Shown here: in pieces, positions 53,020 through 61,536 of the stretch | Numbering within the stretch: the first letter of the stretch is position 1 | How the letters are laid out: each line of letters opens with the position of its first letter | Origin: Lewinellaceae bacterium | GTDB taxonomy: Bacteria > Bacteroidota > Bacteroidia > Chitinophagales > Saprospiraceae | DNA length: 64,000 nt | Assembly: GCA_020636405.1 (NCBI GenBank) | Contig: JACJXW010000004.1 | Span: forward strand, 1,426,001 to 1,490,000 | Direction of reading: 5' to 3' | The notes under the pieces: model-generated | Databases searched by the model: none | Seen by the model: the letters and a program-made list of their open reading frames with translations, nothing else | Told to the model about the DNA's origin: nothing | Made by a program: the position numbers and the translations under genes

Positions 53020-55053
53020 TTACTTCAAGAATGAGAACTGCTTTCCATACTCCAGCATTTGCTGGGTAAAGTCAGCCGGATATTCGACTTTCACGTCGGT
53101 GATCTCTCCGCTTTCGTCCATGACGGCGACCAACCTGGGGTTGATGAAGCCCCCGTAGGGCGGGATATCGAGCGCTTCGGCCCGTTTCAGGACTTCGGCG
53201 TGGATATCCGCATCCACCTGGACGCCATAGGTTTCGATCAGTTTTTGGCCGGCTTCGAAATCGCCCTGCGACTTAATGCGCTGCACTTCTTTCAGCAGTT
53301 GCCCGAAGAGGGCGCGCACTTTTTCGTAATCTTTGATATCGATGAAGGTCTTGCCGTCGCGTTGCAGGACTTCGATAGCGCCGTTTTCCTGGCCTTTTTC
53401 GATGATCCAGTGCGACACCATGGAGCGGTTGCGCATGTGGGCCTGCTCGATGGTCTTGCCCGGTTCGATGCGGCGAAGCTGGAGCATATAGCCGTTTTTA
53501 AGATAGGAATCGTATTCCGCTTTACCCACATCCTGAGAAGGAAGCAGGCCGAGTTCGACCAGTTTGGGGTCCATGATGTAGTAGAGGGCTACCAGGTCGG
53601 CGCGGGCTTCTTCCAGCGGAGAGGCGTAATTGACCAGTGTTTCTTTGGGTGTGGCGACGCCCTCTTCGAGCTGGCCGGAAGCATGGCCGATCACTTCGTG
53701 CAGGGCGGTGTGCATTTTGCCTGCCAGTGCGCCGTATTGCTGAGCGCGGGCTACTTCCTCTTCGTCGTGGCTGAATTCCTGGAGCAGCCCGGGGCCGTCG
53801 GCCTGGTCGTAAGCGTGGATGATGTTGCCCAGGCTGACCGATTTGGAGCCGTACTCTGCCCGTATCCAGTTGGCGTTGGGCAGGTTGACGCCGATGGGGG
53901 TGGCGGGGGAGGCGTCGCCGGACTCTCCGGCTACGGAGACGACTTTGTAGGTGATTCCCGTGACGCTCTTTTTCTTATGGGCTTCCATGATGGGGGCGTT
54001 GTCCTCAAACCATTGGGCGTTTTCGGAAACGACCGCCATACGTGCGGAGGCATCAAAGTCTTTGATCTGTACAATACTCTCATAGGATCCTTTGTATCCC
54101 AGAGGGTCGTTGTACACTTCGATGAAGGAGTTGATGTAGTCGATGTCCCCTTCGGTAGCCTGTACCCAGGCGACGTTGTACTGGTCCCAGGTAATGAGGT
54201 CTCCGGTGCGGTAGTAATCCACCAGCAGTTTCAAGGCGCTGGCCTGGGCTTCGTTCTCGGCCACTTCGGCGGCCTTTTCCAGCCAGAAGGCGATCTGTTC
54301 AATAGCATCGCTATACAGTCCGCCCACTTTCCAGACGGCCTCTTCCAGTTGGCCCTTCTGGTTGCGTATGATCTTGGAATTCAGCCCCATGGATACCCGG
54401 CCGTCTTTCAGGCCTGCCTTCATTTTGGTGTAGAAGGCTTCGGCTTCCGCCTGGGTGATGTCCGGGCCGTAGAAGTTGACCGCCGAGTTGGCCAGGAGGT
54501 CGCTGCCGCTCTGGTCGATCTTGCGGGCATCGAAGGCGGGGTCGAAGATGGCGCGCAGGGCTTCCGGTTCGAGGCTGGCGCCTACAGCGCTCAGGAGCCC
54601 TTCGAAATATTCTCTGGAGAAGCCGGGGGTGAACTTGTCATTAGAGTAATGGTGGTGTATGCCGTTGGCGAACCACACCTGCTTGGCATAAAGCAGCACT
54701 TCCTGCCATTCCTCTGAAGAGCGGTCACCGGAATAATCGGCAACGATCTGGTCAAGAGCCCGGCGTATTGCCAGGTTGTGGCGGTAGTTTTGGTCGTAGA
54801 TGATATCGCGGCCGCTGAGGCCGGCCTGTACCAGATAGTATACCAGCTTCTTCTGTTGCAGTGTCAGCTGATCGAAGCTCGACACCTTGTATCGCAGGAT
54901 CTTCTTGTCGGCAAAGCGCTCGGGGTAGTAGTTGAAGGTATCCTGAGCTTCCTCGGTTCCGGCGGTGTCCGTATCGGCCTCCTGCCCCGAAGGGCTGCCG
55001 CAGGATGCTATGAGGAAAAGCATGCTCACTAAAAAGAAAATGTTCTTTACCAT
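53020..55053 (-). CDS. Dipeptidyl-peptidase III-like zinc metallopeptidase (M49), lipoprotein
   Basis: A 677-residue peptidase starting MVKNIFFLVSMLFLIASCGSP, with a lipobox LIASC; the ATG at 55077 is rejected because it would disturb the signal. The zinc motif HEVIGH (residues 452-457, HExxGH form unique to M49) and the second ligand block EEARADLVALYYI are clear. Preceding blocks (DFDASARMAVVSENAQWFEDNAPI, WIRAEYGSKSVSLGNI) also fit DPP III. M49 enzymes remove dipeptides from the N-terminus of oligopeptides. A lipid anchor suggests action in the periplasm or at the surface, unlike the cytosolic eukaryotic enzyme. Complete length. Confidence 0.88.
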   Translation of the reverse strand: MVKNIFFLVSMLFLIASCGSPSGQEADTDTAGTEEAQDTFNYYPERFADKKILRYKVSSFDQLTLQQKKLVYYLVQAGLSGRDIIYDQNYRHNLAIRRALDQIVADYSGDRSSEEWQEVLLYAKQVWFANGIHHHYSNDKFTPGFSREYFEGLLSAVGASLEPEALRAIFDPAFDARKIDQSGSDLLANSAVNFYGPDITQAEAEAFYTKMKAGLKDGRVSMGLNSKIIRNQKGQLEEAVWKVGGLYSDAIEQIAFWLEKAAEVAENEAQASALKLLVDYYRTGDLITWDQYNVAWVQATEGDIDYINSFIEVYNDPLGYKGSYESIVQIKDFDASARMAVVSENAQWFEDNAPIMEAHKKKSVTGITYKVVSVAGESGDASPATPIGVNLPNANWIRAEYGSKSVSLGNIIHAYDQADGPGLLQEFSHDEEEVARAQQYGALAGKMHTALHEVIGHASGQLEEGVATPKETLVNYASPLEEARADLVALYYIMDPKLVELGLLPSQDVGKAEYDSYLKNGYMLQLRRIEPGKTIEQAHMRNRSMVSHWIIEKGQENGAIEVLQRDGKTFIDIKDYEKVRALFGQLLKEVQRIKSQGDFEAGQKLIETYGVQVDADIHAEVLKRAEALDIPPYGGFINPRLVAVMDESGEITDVKVEYPADFTQQMLEYGKQFSFLK

Positions 55054-55084
55054 TGTTGGCTTATTTTTGGTTAGCAATTATATC

Positions 55085-55170
55085 CAAGTCGGAAGTCGGA
55101 AGAGCAGGGGGGGGCACCTCCGGGCGTGCTTCTTGGCGGCCCATTCCCTTCCCACTTCCGCCTTCCCACT
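55085..55170. repeat. GGAAGTCGGAAG / CTTCCCACTTCC short repeats
   Basis: The spacer between the M49 peptidase and fabH holds two adjacent GGAAG-type repeat tracts, in opposite orientation (AAGTCGGAAGTCGGAAGAG and CCCTTCCCACTTCCGCCTTC). They match motifs near 23915 and 30257. Confidence 0.5.
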
Positions 55171-55172
55171 TC

Positions 55173-56144
55173 CTAAAGCCCCCATTCCACTACCGTACCC
55201 GCATAGGTAAGCCCGCCGCCGAAGCCGAGCAGCAACAGCTTGTCGCCCTTTTTAACTTTTCCGGCACGGATGCCTTCATTCAAAGCAAGGGGGATGGAGG
55301 CGGAGGAAGTGTTGCCGTATTTGCTGAGGCTTTCCAGGGACTTTTCAACGGGGAACCCTACCCGCTGGCAGATGGCCTCGATGATGCGCATATTGGCGCT
55401 ATGAGGAATGAACCAGTCGATGTCTTCTTTCGTCAGCCCGTTCTTTTCGACGATGGCCTCGAAGGCCTCTGCCATACGGGTGACGGCCCAGCGGAAGACG
55501 GCCCTGCCGTTCTGCACGATCTTGTTGTTGGCCTGTATCGGGGTACCGTTGACCTGAGTGGAGAGGGTAGACAGATAGAGGTCCTGGCCTCCACTGCCTT
55601 CGGCACCGGCGATACATTCGCCGACGTTGCCCTTTTCGGCAGCCTCAATGAGGAGCGCGCCGGCGCCATCGCCAAATAGGATACAACTGGTCCGGTCGGT
55701 GAAATCGGTCACTTTGGTAAGCGTTTCGGCGCCAATGACCAGCACCTTGCGGTACATGCCGGAATGGATCAGGCTTCTGGCCAGTGTGATGCCATACCCG
55801 AAGCCGGCGCAGGCGGCGGAAATGTCCAGGGCGGCGGCGTTGGGTATGTTCAGCCGGTGTTGAAGCTGGCAGGCCATGCTGGGCATGATCTGGTCGTGGG
55901 TAACGGTTGCCACAAGGATGAAATCCACATCGGATATGTCCTTATTGTAGCGAAGGGCCAGATCCTTTACGGCGCCGATCGATAGGTCGCTGGTATATTC
56001 GTTTTCAGCCGAGAACCTGCGTTCAACGATGCCGGTACGAGACCTTATCCATTCGTCTGAAGTGTCGAGGAAGGTTTCAAAATAGTGGTTGTCAATTACT
56101 TTCTCCGGAGCGTAAGTGCCAATTGCCGTGATCTTTGCTTGCAT
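55173..56144 (-). CDS. fabH: 3-oxoacyl-[acyl-carrier-protein] synthase III
   Basis: A 323-residue ketoacyl-ACP synthase III. It condenses acetyl-CoA (or branched acyl-CoA) with malonyl-ACP to start fatty acid synthesis. The catalytic triad is present: Cys112 in DISAACAGF, His248 in PHSANMRI, Asn278 in YGNTSSASIP. The GFGGGLTYAGTVVEW C-terminus is typical. Length and motifs are normal. A TACCTTTG promoter box lies 47 nt upstream of the ATG. No other fab genes are adjacent, as is common for extra fabH copies. Confidence 0.92.
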   Translation of the reverse strand: MQAKITAIGTYAPEKVIDNHYFETFLDTSDEWIRSRTGIVERRFSAENEYTSDLSIGAVKDLALRYNKDISDVDFILVATVTHDQIMPSMACQLQHRLNIPNAAALDISAACAGFGYGITLARSLIHSGMYRKVLVIGAETLTKVTDFTDRTSCILFGDGAGALLIEAAEKGNVGECIAGAEGSGGQDLYLSTLSTQVNGTPIQANNKIVQNGRAVFRWAVTRMAEAFEAIVEKNGLTKEDIDWFIPHSANMRIIEAICQRVGFPVEKSLESLSKYGNTSSASIPLALNEGIRAGKVKKGDKLLLLGFGGGLTYAGTVVEWGL

Positions 56145-56190
56145 ATCTGTGGTTTGAAATAGTACGAATCAGGTTTTTGGCAGGGCACTG

Positions 56191-56198
56191 CAAAGGTA
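56191..56198 (-). promoter_or_regulatory. -7 promoter box (TACCTTTG) of fabH
   Basis: On the minus strand TACCTTTG followed by CAGTGC fits TAnnTTTG and resembles the purC box, TACCTTTG-CAGC. No clear TTG at -33. Confidence 0.45.
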
Positions 56199-56343
56199 AA
56201 TGATTCTTTGAGAAATAGTGTGCTTCCTACCCGTTAGAAAAAGGAAAGGGCCTGGTGTCAAACAATGTGCTTACCATTCCGGGCGGGCCTTGCCGCCTTG
56301 TAAAGAATGGCCATTTTTTTTATAAAGGTTTGAACTATTGGCG

Positions 56344-56351
56344 TACCTTTG
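56344..56351 (+). promoter_or_regulatory. Possible -7 box of the tmRNA transcript
   Basis: TACCTTTG matches the boxes of purC and fabH. A start about 7 nt later would give a leader near 170 nt before the mature tmRNA 5' end, to be removed by RNase P. The -33 element is not clear. Confidence 0.35.
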
Positions 56352-56437
56352 GCTGTTACATAGTTGTTTAGTTCTTTGAAAGCTGAAGCTTGTTTAGCTT
56401 TCCTGAAAAATATCCGCCTTTACAACACTTCGCCGAT

Positions 56438-56505
56438 CGAAGAGAGTTCTGGCGGACAAGCCCGCTTTCGCCAACTCTCCTTCGCATAAAGCTTCGGAGG
56501 GCGGT
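56438..56505. repeat. Palindromic intergenic repeat in the tmRNA leader
   Basis: AGAGAGTT-CT-GGCG pairs with CGCC-AACTCTC, and CTCC-TTCG...AAGC-TTCGGAG forms an alternative hairpin. The text (GGCGGACAAGCCCGCTTTCGCC, CTTCGCATAAAGCTTCGGAG) resembles mobile-looking palindromes seen between genes in many bacterial phyla; that comparison is from memory. Confidence 0.45.
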
Positions 56506-56624
56506 GAGTCATGGCGGGTGGAAAGGGGACGTAATGGAATCGACAGGGAAGTCAACTGGTAAGTAAGCATGCCGGAGTATGGTAGCTCACCTCCGTTAAC
56601 AACTGGCTATTAACCTTTTCAAAT

Positions 56625-56654
56625 GGCAATACTCAGTATGCCATGGCAGCCTAA
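56625..56654 (+). other. tmRNA tag-coding segment (GNTQYAMAA, stop TAA)
   Basis: Open frame with a GGC resume codon likely at 56625, ending in the typical hydrophobic YAMAA degron before TAA. Exact resume codon is inferred from length in related species; the same frame is open back to the TAG at 56583. Confidence 0.6.
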
Positions 56655-56886
56655 GACCAGGTCTTAGAATGCCTTTGTGCCGTGCGTTTGACGCCTGATA
56701 CACAACGCGCCGCATATCAACCAACCACTCAGGCTAGCATCATGGCCCGCCCCGACTATGGTGCGAAATTCAGGGGATAAGGGATGAGCCGGGAGGGTTT
56801 CCAATCCTACCTCGTCCTCGAAAATTCAACTGGGAACTAAGCATGTAGAAAGCTTATGAGTGCTTTCGCTGGACGCGAGTTCGACT

Positions 56887-57172
56887 CAGAGGGTCGCCCA
56901 TACGGTGACGTATGGTGTAAAATCGGGTGAATTCAGAGAAGCCTAAGTTCTTATCCTGATAGCCATCAGGATTGGAATAGGGTAACTCTGAGCCAAGCCA
57001 AAGGGAAGACTTTGGAAGGTGCAGAGACTAGGGACACCAAGGTGAGCCCACAGCGCCCGACATCTCTCCAGGAGATGATGATATAGTCCGATACCCAGGG
57101 AAACCTGGGGCTGCTTATTGAGTGAGTATTCACCCAATAGCGGCGGGAATAGGCCTTATTCCTAACATTTTG
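56887..57172 (+). ncRNA. Group I self-splicing intron in the tmRNA T-loop
   Basis: A 286-nt intron without an open reading frame. P1: exon CGACU pairs with GGTCG (56892-56896), with the expected U.G at the 5' splice site. The three bases before (GAG, 56889-56891) pair with CTC at the start of exon 2, making P10. The last intron base is G57172 (omega-G). Core blocks are in order: AATTCAGAGAAGCC (P), GGTAACTCTGAGCC (Q), GGTGCAGAGACTA (R, 57019-57030) and GATATAGTCC (S, near 57080-57089). CCATACG/CGTATGG (near 56898-56914) forms P2. The endpoints are thus supported by several independent pairings. Confidence 0.85.
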
Positions 57173-57202
57173 CTCGCCGTCTCCACCAAGATTTTGATGT
57201 AT

Positions 57203-57232
57203 AGCCCTGCCGTGACAAGTCGCGGCAGGGCT
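57203..57232 (+). terminator. Rho-independent terminator after tmRNA
   Basis: AGCCCTGCCG (57203-57212) pairs with CGGCAGGGCT (57223-57232) around TGACAAGTCG. The sequence CTTCTTCATTT follows, a weak T-rich tail. It lies 14 nt after the tmRNA CCA end. Confidence 0.75.
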
Positions 57233-57239
57233 TCTTCAT

Positions 57240-58689
57240 TTCATGGGAGTATTCGCCTGAAGAAGAACCGGTTAAATGCTTCCTTCCGCAATTTGTCTCT
57301 TTCTTTATACGAATGATCCTTATTAGAAGGAGAAGCCTGAATGGACTTGTGTTCATTTTTATGAATACTCAGTAACCTGATACTTTCATCCGCAGCAAAG
57401 AGCACAGAGGTATAACTGAGATCCATATGCAAAAGGGTTTAACTCCATGGGGACACCCCCTTAAATTTTTCAAGCCATCCTCATATACCTGATATACCCC
57501 CTTTGGGAGGAGCAACGTATTTGAAAAAAACAGTTGCACTCTATAGCTTTTACCGGAAACAAAAAACACAAGTCGTTAACTTTATGTAACCCATACACGG
57601 CCCTTTAGGAACTGCTCAAAAAAATTATTCGAAAAAAATTATATATATTTTATTTTTAATTTTTTCATCATATGAAAGTTAGCTTATTTCTTATTGGGTT
57701 ATTTTTCAGTTGTTTATGTTGATGTATTCAAAGGTGTTGTAAACGCGCAAACACTATTGCCGGAAGGAAGAAGCGATCAAATGTGGAAAAAAAGTAAACT
57801 AAGTATAGCAACTTATATTAAGTTTTTGTAAATTTACGCTCGATTCCTCGATACACCCCTATTTAGTAGCATCTCATATTATACTGCAGCAAGCAGGTTA
57901 TCTTTTTTTGAGGCAAGGCTTATCTACCCTTGCAAAGGCATACCAAAGTTTTATTTCCCTAATGACTGATCTGGTATAGATCTGTTGTCCGTTAGTTCTC
58001 TTTCGGTTTACCCCAGGTGACGAAGGAGCGTTATGGACGCGCCAACTCTTTGATCTCCCCCCCGTACGGAGTTAAGCGAGCACAGGTTTAGTACCTTAAG
58101 GGCCCATGTTGCGGGCCACAAATGCAATAGATTAAATTTTTTATTGCGGCGAAAAAAAGTGCAACCTTTTAATCTTTCGCCCGTACAAGACAGAGACATC
58201 CCCCCTCTTTTATTCTACCCCTCATATTTTACAGACACCCCCCGCTGGAGAAATGCAAAAGCGACAATTCTCCGTTTTTTCGATCTTTTTCTTTCCCCCG
58301 GCAAAGCCAAGACCGGAGGCTGGCATAGGCTGCCAGGCCCAGTTGGCGCGTATCGGGTAAATGCACAACAAGAGTGTTAGGCAGGCTTTCGGAAGTTCCG
58401 ATCGCAAACTGTCTGACAATGTTCCAGAGAGTGACAGAGGCTATCAGAAGAGCGACTTTTTAAAACTTTTTTCCTGGTTTAGACCCATGCGGTTCGTGGC
58501 AGTTTGCCGATCGATCCAGTGTCGGCCTTTTAGGCTGGCGATCAACTGCTGAGGAGATACGGGCGAACAATTGCTGGTAACAATAGCCGGGTAACAACGG
58601 CCTCTTTTTGAGGCCAAGCTTTCGAAAGAATAGCACTGTATGAGAACGAAACACTTTTTCTGGATACAAACACTTAAAATTTTCACACT
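57240..58689. other. AT-rich intergenic region of about 1.45 kb without a convincing gene
   Basis: Short open frames occur on both strands but none has a family-like sequence or good start. Poly-A/T stretches at about 57625-57670 and TTTTTGTAAATTTACG near 57826 suggest promoter DNA. A stretch at about 58011-58120 carries CGGAGTTAAGC and is faintly 5S-like. The region may serve as a long leader or regulator binding area for the polysaccharide locus that follows. Confidence 0.4.
58599..58615. terminator. Small perfect hairpin 75 nt before the sugar transferase gene
   Basis: GGCCTC pairs with GAGGCC around TTTTT. It is in the leader of the polysaccharide locus and could be an attenuator or antitermination element rather than a full terminator, as no T tract follows. 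Confidence 0.4.
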
Positions 58690-60111
58690 ATGATCCCCAA
58701 GAATAGGCATTTGGCCATTAATCACGTAGCGTTAGAGTTTCTATTGCTCAATTTCAGCCTGCTGGCTGTACTGTTTTTCAGGCTTCCTGGCGTAATAAGT
58801 GCCCAACCAAATGAGCCCTTCATCGGGGATTTCCTGTGGTTGGCGCTGATCTTCAACCTCAGCTGGGGACTGATCATTTTCCTGAATGGTGACCTGGACC
58901 TCTACCTGAACTTTGAGTTCAGGCGGAGAATGAGGTACGTCGTCCTGAACACCTTCTTCTTTGTAGGCATCACCTACACGCTGGGGCTGGTATTCCATAT
59001 TGAATACATTCAGAAGACGAACTTTCTCTTCCCGATCTTTCTGTTCCTGTTTGTCAATCTGTTCCTGTTCGAATACTATGGGCGTAAGCGGCGCAATGTT
59101 TCCCTGGCCCGCGCGCTGGTCGTCGGAAAAGGCAACGAGTGGAGCGAATTCTCGGGATTATCCAATAAGATCCGTCGTCGGGGGTATGATATAGTAGGAT
59201 TCCTGGACAATGGGGAGTCACAGGAAAAGGAAACCAGCGGAAAGAAGGTACTGGGTAAGGTTGATGAGCTGACCAGCATCCTGGGTAACAACGATATCGA
59301 TGAGATTTTCGTGACGGTATCATCGCTCCGAGAGGAGGAGGTGAAAAATGCCATCGAAGTAGCTGATTATTATGGGATCCGCGTCAACCTGCTTCCCGGA
59401 GCGCCCAGCTTCCTGGAAGAAGGAGCCCGCCCCAGCTACCTGGCCGACACGGCCCGCCCCAACTACATGGAAGGCCTGCCTGTTATCCGGGTACGCCAAA
59501 CTCCGCTGGACAAGCTTCATTGCTTCCTGTTGAAGAAGATCTTTGACTTTGGGTTTGCACTGGCCGCCCTCCTTTTCCTGACGCCGATATTCCTGGTCAT
59601 TGCCGCTCTGATCTACCTGGACAATAAAGGGCCGATCTTCTACAAGCCGGTCCGCAAAGGCGAAGCCGGCGGGTCTTTCAAGTGCTACAAGTTCCGCACC
59701 ATGTCGGTATGCGATGATCCGGTGAATGGCACCAAGTCTACGGTGAAGAACGACCCGCGCATTACCCGCGTTGGTAAGTATCTGCGCAAGTACGACCTGG
59801 ACGAGCTGCCCCAGTTCATCAATGTTCTCAAGGGCGACATGAGCGTCGTCGGCCCCCGTCCGCACCGCGTATTCCTGGAGCAGGACTTCCGCAAGGTCGT
59901 CAACGACTATATGGTGCGCCACTATGTAAAGCCCGGGGTTACCGGTTGGGCTCAGGTTAACGGATGGCGTGGCCCGACCGTTACCAACGAACAGAAGCGG
60001 CAGCGCATCAAGCACGATCTGTGGTACATCGAGAACTGGAGCTTCTGGCTGGACATCAAGATCGTCTTCCTTACTGTCTTCAGCAAGAAGACCCGTAAGA
60101 ATGCTTTCTAA
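58690..60111 (+). CDS. Undecaprenyl-phosphate sugar phosphotransferase initiating polysaccharide synthesis (WcaJ-like)
   Basis: A 473-residue polyprenol-phosphate hexose-1-phosphate transferase. Four or so N-terminal membrane helices (about 10-125), a nucleotide-binding-fold domain (about 135-245; ARALVVGKGNEWSEF, IVGFLDNGE), a further helix at about 285-310 and the catalytic sugar transferase domain (KKIFDFGFALAALLFLTPIFLVIAALI, GPIFYKPVRKGEAGGSFKCYKFRTM, LDELPQFINVLKGDMSVVGPRPH, KPGVTGWAQVNGWRG). It places the first sugar phosphate on undecaprenyl phosphate at the inner membrane. It heads the locus and is followed by a hairpin-containing spacer of about 380 nt. Confidence 0.88.
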   Translation: MIPKNRHLAINHVALEFLLLNFSLLAVLFFRLPGVISAQPNEPFIGDFLWLALIFNLSWGLIIFLNGDLDLYLNFEFRRRMRYVVLNTFFFVGITYTLGLVFHIEYIQKTNFLFPIFLFLFVNLFLFEYYGRKRRNVSLARALVVGKGNEWSEFSGLSNKIRRRGYDIVGFLDNGESQEKETSGKKVLGKVDELTSILGNNDIDEIFVTVSSLREEEVKNAIEVADYYGIRVNLLPGAPSFLEEGARPSYLADTARPNYMEGLPVIRVRQTPLDKLHCFLLKKIFDFGFALAALLFLTPIFLVIAALIYLDNKGPIFYKPVRKGEAGGSFKCYKFRTMSVCDDPVNGTKSTVKNDPRITRVGKYLRKYDLDELPQFINVLKGDMSVVGPRPHRVFLEQDFRKVVNDYMVRHYVKPGVTGWAQVNGWRGPTVTNEQKRQRIKHDLWYIENWSFWLDIKIVFLTVFSKKTRKNAF

Positions 60112-60180
60112 ATCATTAAAATCACGCGTATCGAGTATATTCTACTTTTGACTACAGTATAAGTTTTAAATGAAAGCCTG

Positions 60181-60230
60181 ATGGCCTTTTAATGGGGTAG
60201 GAAAAAACGCCTGGCCTGTTAAAAGGCCAT
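60181..60230. repeat. 12-bp inverted repeat between the sugar transferase and epimerase genes
   Basis: ATGGCCTTTTAA (60181-60192) is mirrored by TTAAAAGGCCAT (60219-60230). It occupies a 378-nt spacer (60112-60489) that shows no gene. It may limit read-through from the transferase gene or bind a regulator. Confidence 0.5.
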
Positions 60231-60489
60231 TCGGGTATAAGGGCCATCCGTTCTTTGAGGTAAGGGAGATAGAGAAGTACATTCTTGTTCATGGAGGTTT
60301 TCCCGATGAATTTACATGCACTTAACAAAAAATACAGATCTTGCCGTCTCAAATACTTCCCCTTTACAGCCTTCAGTTGCCGATTTACGAATGCCTGTAA
60401 TGTATGGCAATTTCACCTGGCCCTTCCAGGTTGGAATCTGGACAGGCAGGCCGGGTTGAAGCAAAGAACGATTCACAATACGAAATAGC

Positions 60490-61536
60490 ATGAAAGTACT
60501 CATCACAGGAAATTTGGGATACGTCGGGCCCGGTTTGGTACGGGAGTTTCGGGAATACCACCCCGGGGCGGAGCTGGTCGGTTATGATATAGGTTATTTT
60601 GCGAAGTACGTCACCAGTTCTTCCTTCAGCCCGGATGTTTTTCTTAACCAGCAATACTACGGAGATGTGCGGCAGTTTCCCGAACGCATTCTGGAAGGAG
60701 TGGACGCAGTGGTGAGCCTGGCGGCCATTTCCAATGACCCTATCGGCAACAGGTTCGAAGAGGCCACGATGGACATCAACTACCGCGCCAATTTGAACAT
60801 TGCCAGGATGGCCCGTCAGCAGGGGGTGCGCAAATTTATCTTCGCTTCGAGCTGCAGCGTATACGGCAGCGCTGAAGATGCGCCCCGCATCGAGTCCTCT
60901 CCCTTGGATCCGCTGACTGCCTACGCCCGGTCGAAAGTATATTCCGAAGAAGCGCTGGAAGCCCTTGCCGGTGAAGGCTTTCAGGTCACCTGCCTGCGGT
61001 TCGCCACGGCTTGCGGGATGAGTGAACGCCTGCGGCTGGACCTGGTGCTGAACGATTTTGTGGCTGGCGCCCTTACTGCCGGCAAGATCACCATTCTCAG
61101 CGACGGTACGCCCTGGCGCCCATTGATCCACGTGCAGGATATGGCCCGTGCCATTCGCTGGGCCTGCGAGCGGGATTCGAAAACGGGAGGTACATTCCTC
61201 ACCGTCAATACGGGTAGTGACGGCTGGAACTATCAGGTCAGAGACCTGGCCCTGGCCACTCAAAAGCTCCTTCCGCAGGTAGAGGTGGCCATCAATAAGG
61301 ATGCCCAGCCGGACAAGCGGTCATATCGGGTGGATTTCAGCCGTTTTCGAAGCCTGGCGCCGGGCCATCAGCCGGTGTACGGCCTGGAGGATACCGTCCG
61401 GGGCCTGATCGGGGGGCTGCAGGCCATTCAGTTCAACGACGCCAATTATCACCGCTCCGGCCTGATCCGCCTCAATGTTATTCAGGAAATGTTGGCCAGC
61501 GAGGCGATGGACCATTCGTTAAGCCTTCGCCTATGA
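60490..61536 (+). CDS. NAD-dependent sugar epimerase/dehydratase (SDR family)
   Basis: A 348-residue extended SDR enzyme. The nucleotide motif is MKVLITGNLGYVGPGLVREF (GxxGxxG variant), then LAAISNDPIGN, IFASSCSVYGSAED (Ser), and the catalytic YARSK (Tyr-x-x-x-Lys, about residues 140-144). The substrate domain keeps RFATACGMSERLRLDLVLNDF. Members epimerise or reduce nucleotide sugars. Its ATG follows an AT-rich spacer, and its stop overlaps the RfbC-like gene by 4 nt, so it opens a translationally coupled unit. Precise sugar unknown. Confidence 0.82.
   Translation: MKVLITGNLGYVGPGLVREFREYHPGAELVGYDIGYFAKYVTSSSFSPDVFLNQQYYGDVRQFPERILEGVDAVVSLAAISNDPIGNRFEEATMDINYRANLNIARMARQQGVRKFIFASSCSVYGSAEDAPRIESSPLDPLTAYARSKVYSEEALEALAGEGFQVTCLRFATACGMSERLRLDLVLNDFVAGALTAGKITILSDGTPWRPLIHVQDMARAIRWACERDSKTGGTFLTVNTGSDGWNYQVRDLALATQKLLPQVEVAINKDAQPDKRSYRVDFSRFRSLAPGHQPVYGLEDTVRGLIGGLQAIQFNDANYHRSGLIRLNVIQEMLASEAMDHSLSLRL

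Larger units (their letters stand above)
56525..57188 (+). ncRNA. ssrA: tmRNA (ssrA), split by a group I intron; exons 56525-56886 and 57173-57188
   Basis: Transfer-messenger RNA rescues stalled ribosomes. The 5' end GGGGACG (56525-56531) pairs with CGTCTCC (57178-57184, one G.U), followed by an encoded ACCA end. ATGGAATCGACAGGG is the tRNA-like D-region. A reading frame ends GGC AAT ACT CAG TAT GCC ATG GCA GCC TAA (56625-56654), encoding the tag tail GNTQYAMAA, close to other Bacteroidota tags. The T arm is GCGAG-TTCGACT then CTCGC, but the halves are separated by 286 nt (56887-57172). Removing them gives a 378-nt tmRNA with a normal five-pair T stem. A hairpin terminator follows. Confidence 0.85.

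Noticed and set aside
53059..54717. Long plus-strand open frame opposite the M49 peptidase gene
   Set aside because: It is an antisense shadow; the minus strand has a signal peptide and the HEVIGH zinc motif.
56943..57137. Small open frame in the tmRNA intron as a homing endonuclease
   Set aside because: It is only 64 codons, antisense to the intron core, with no LAGLIDADG, GIY-YIG or HNH motif; the intron seems to be ORF-less.
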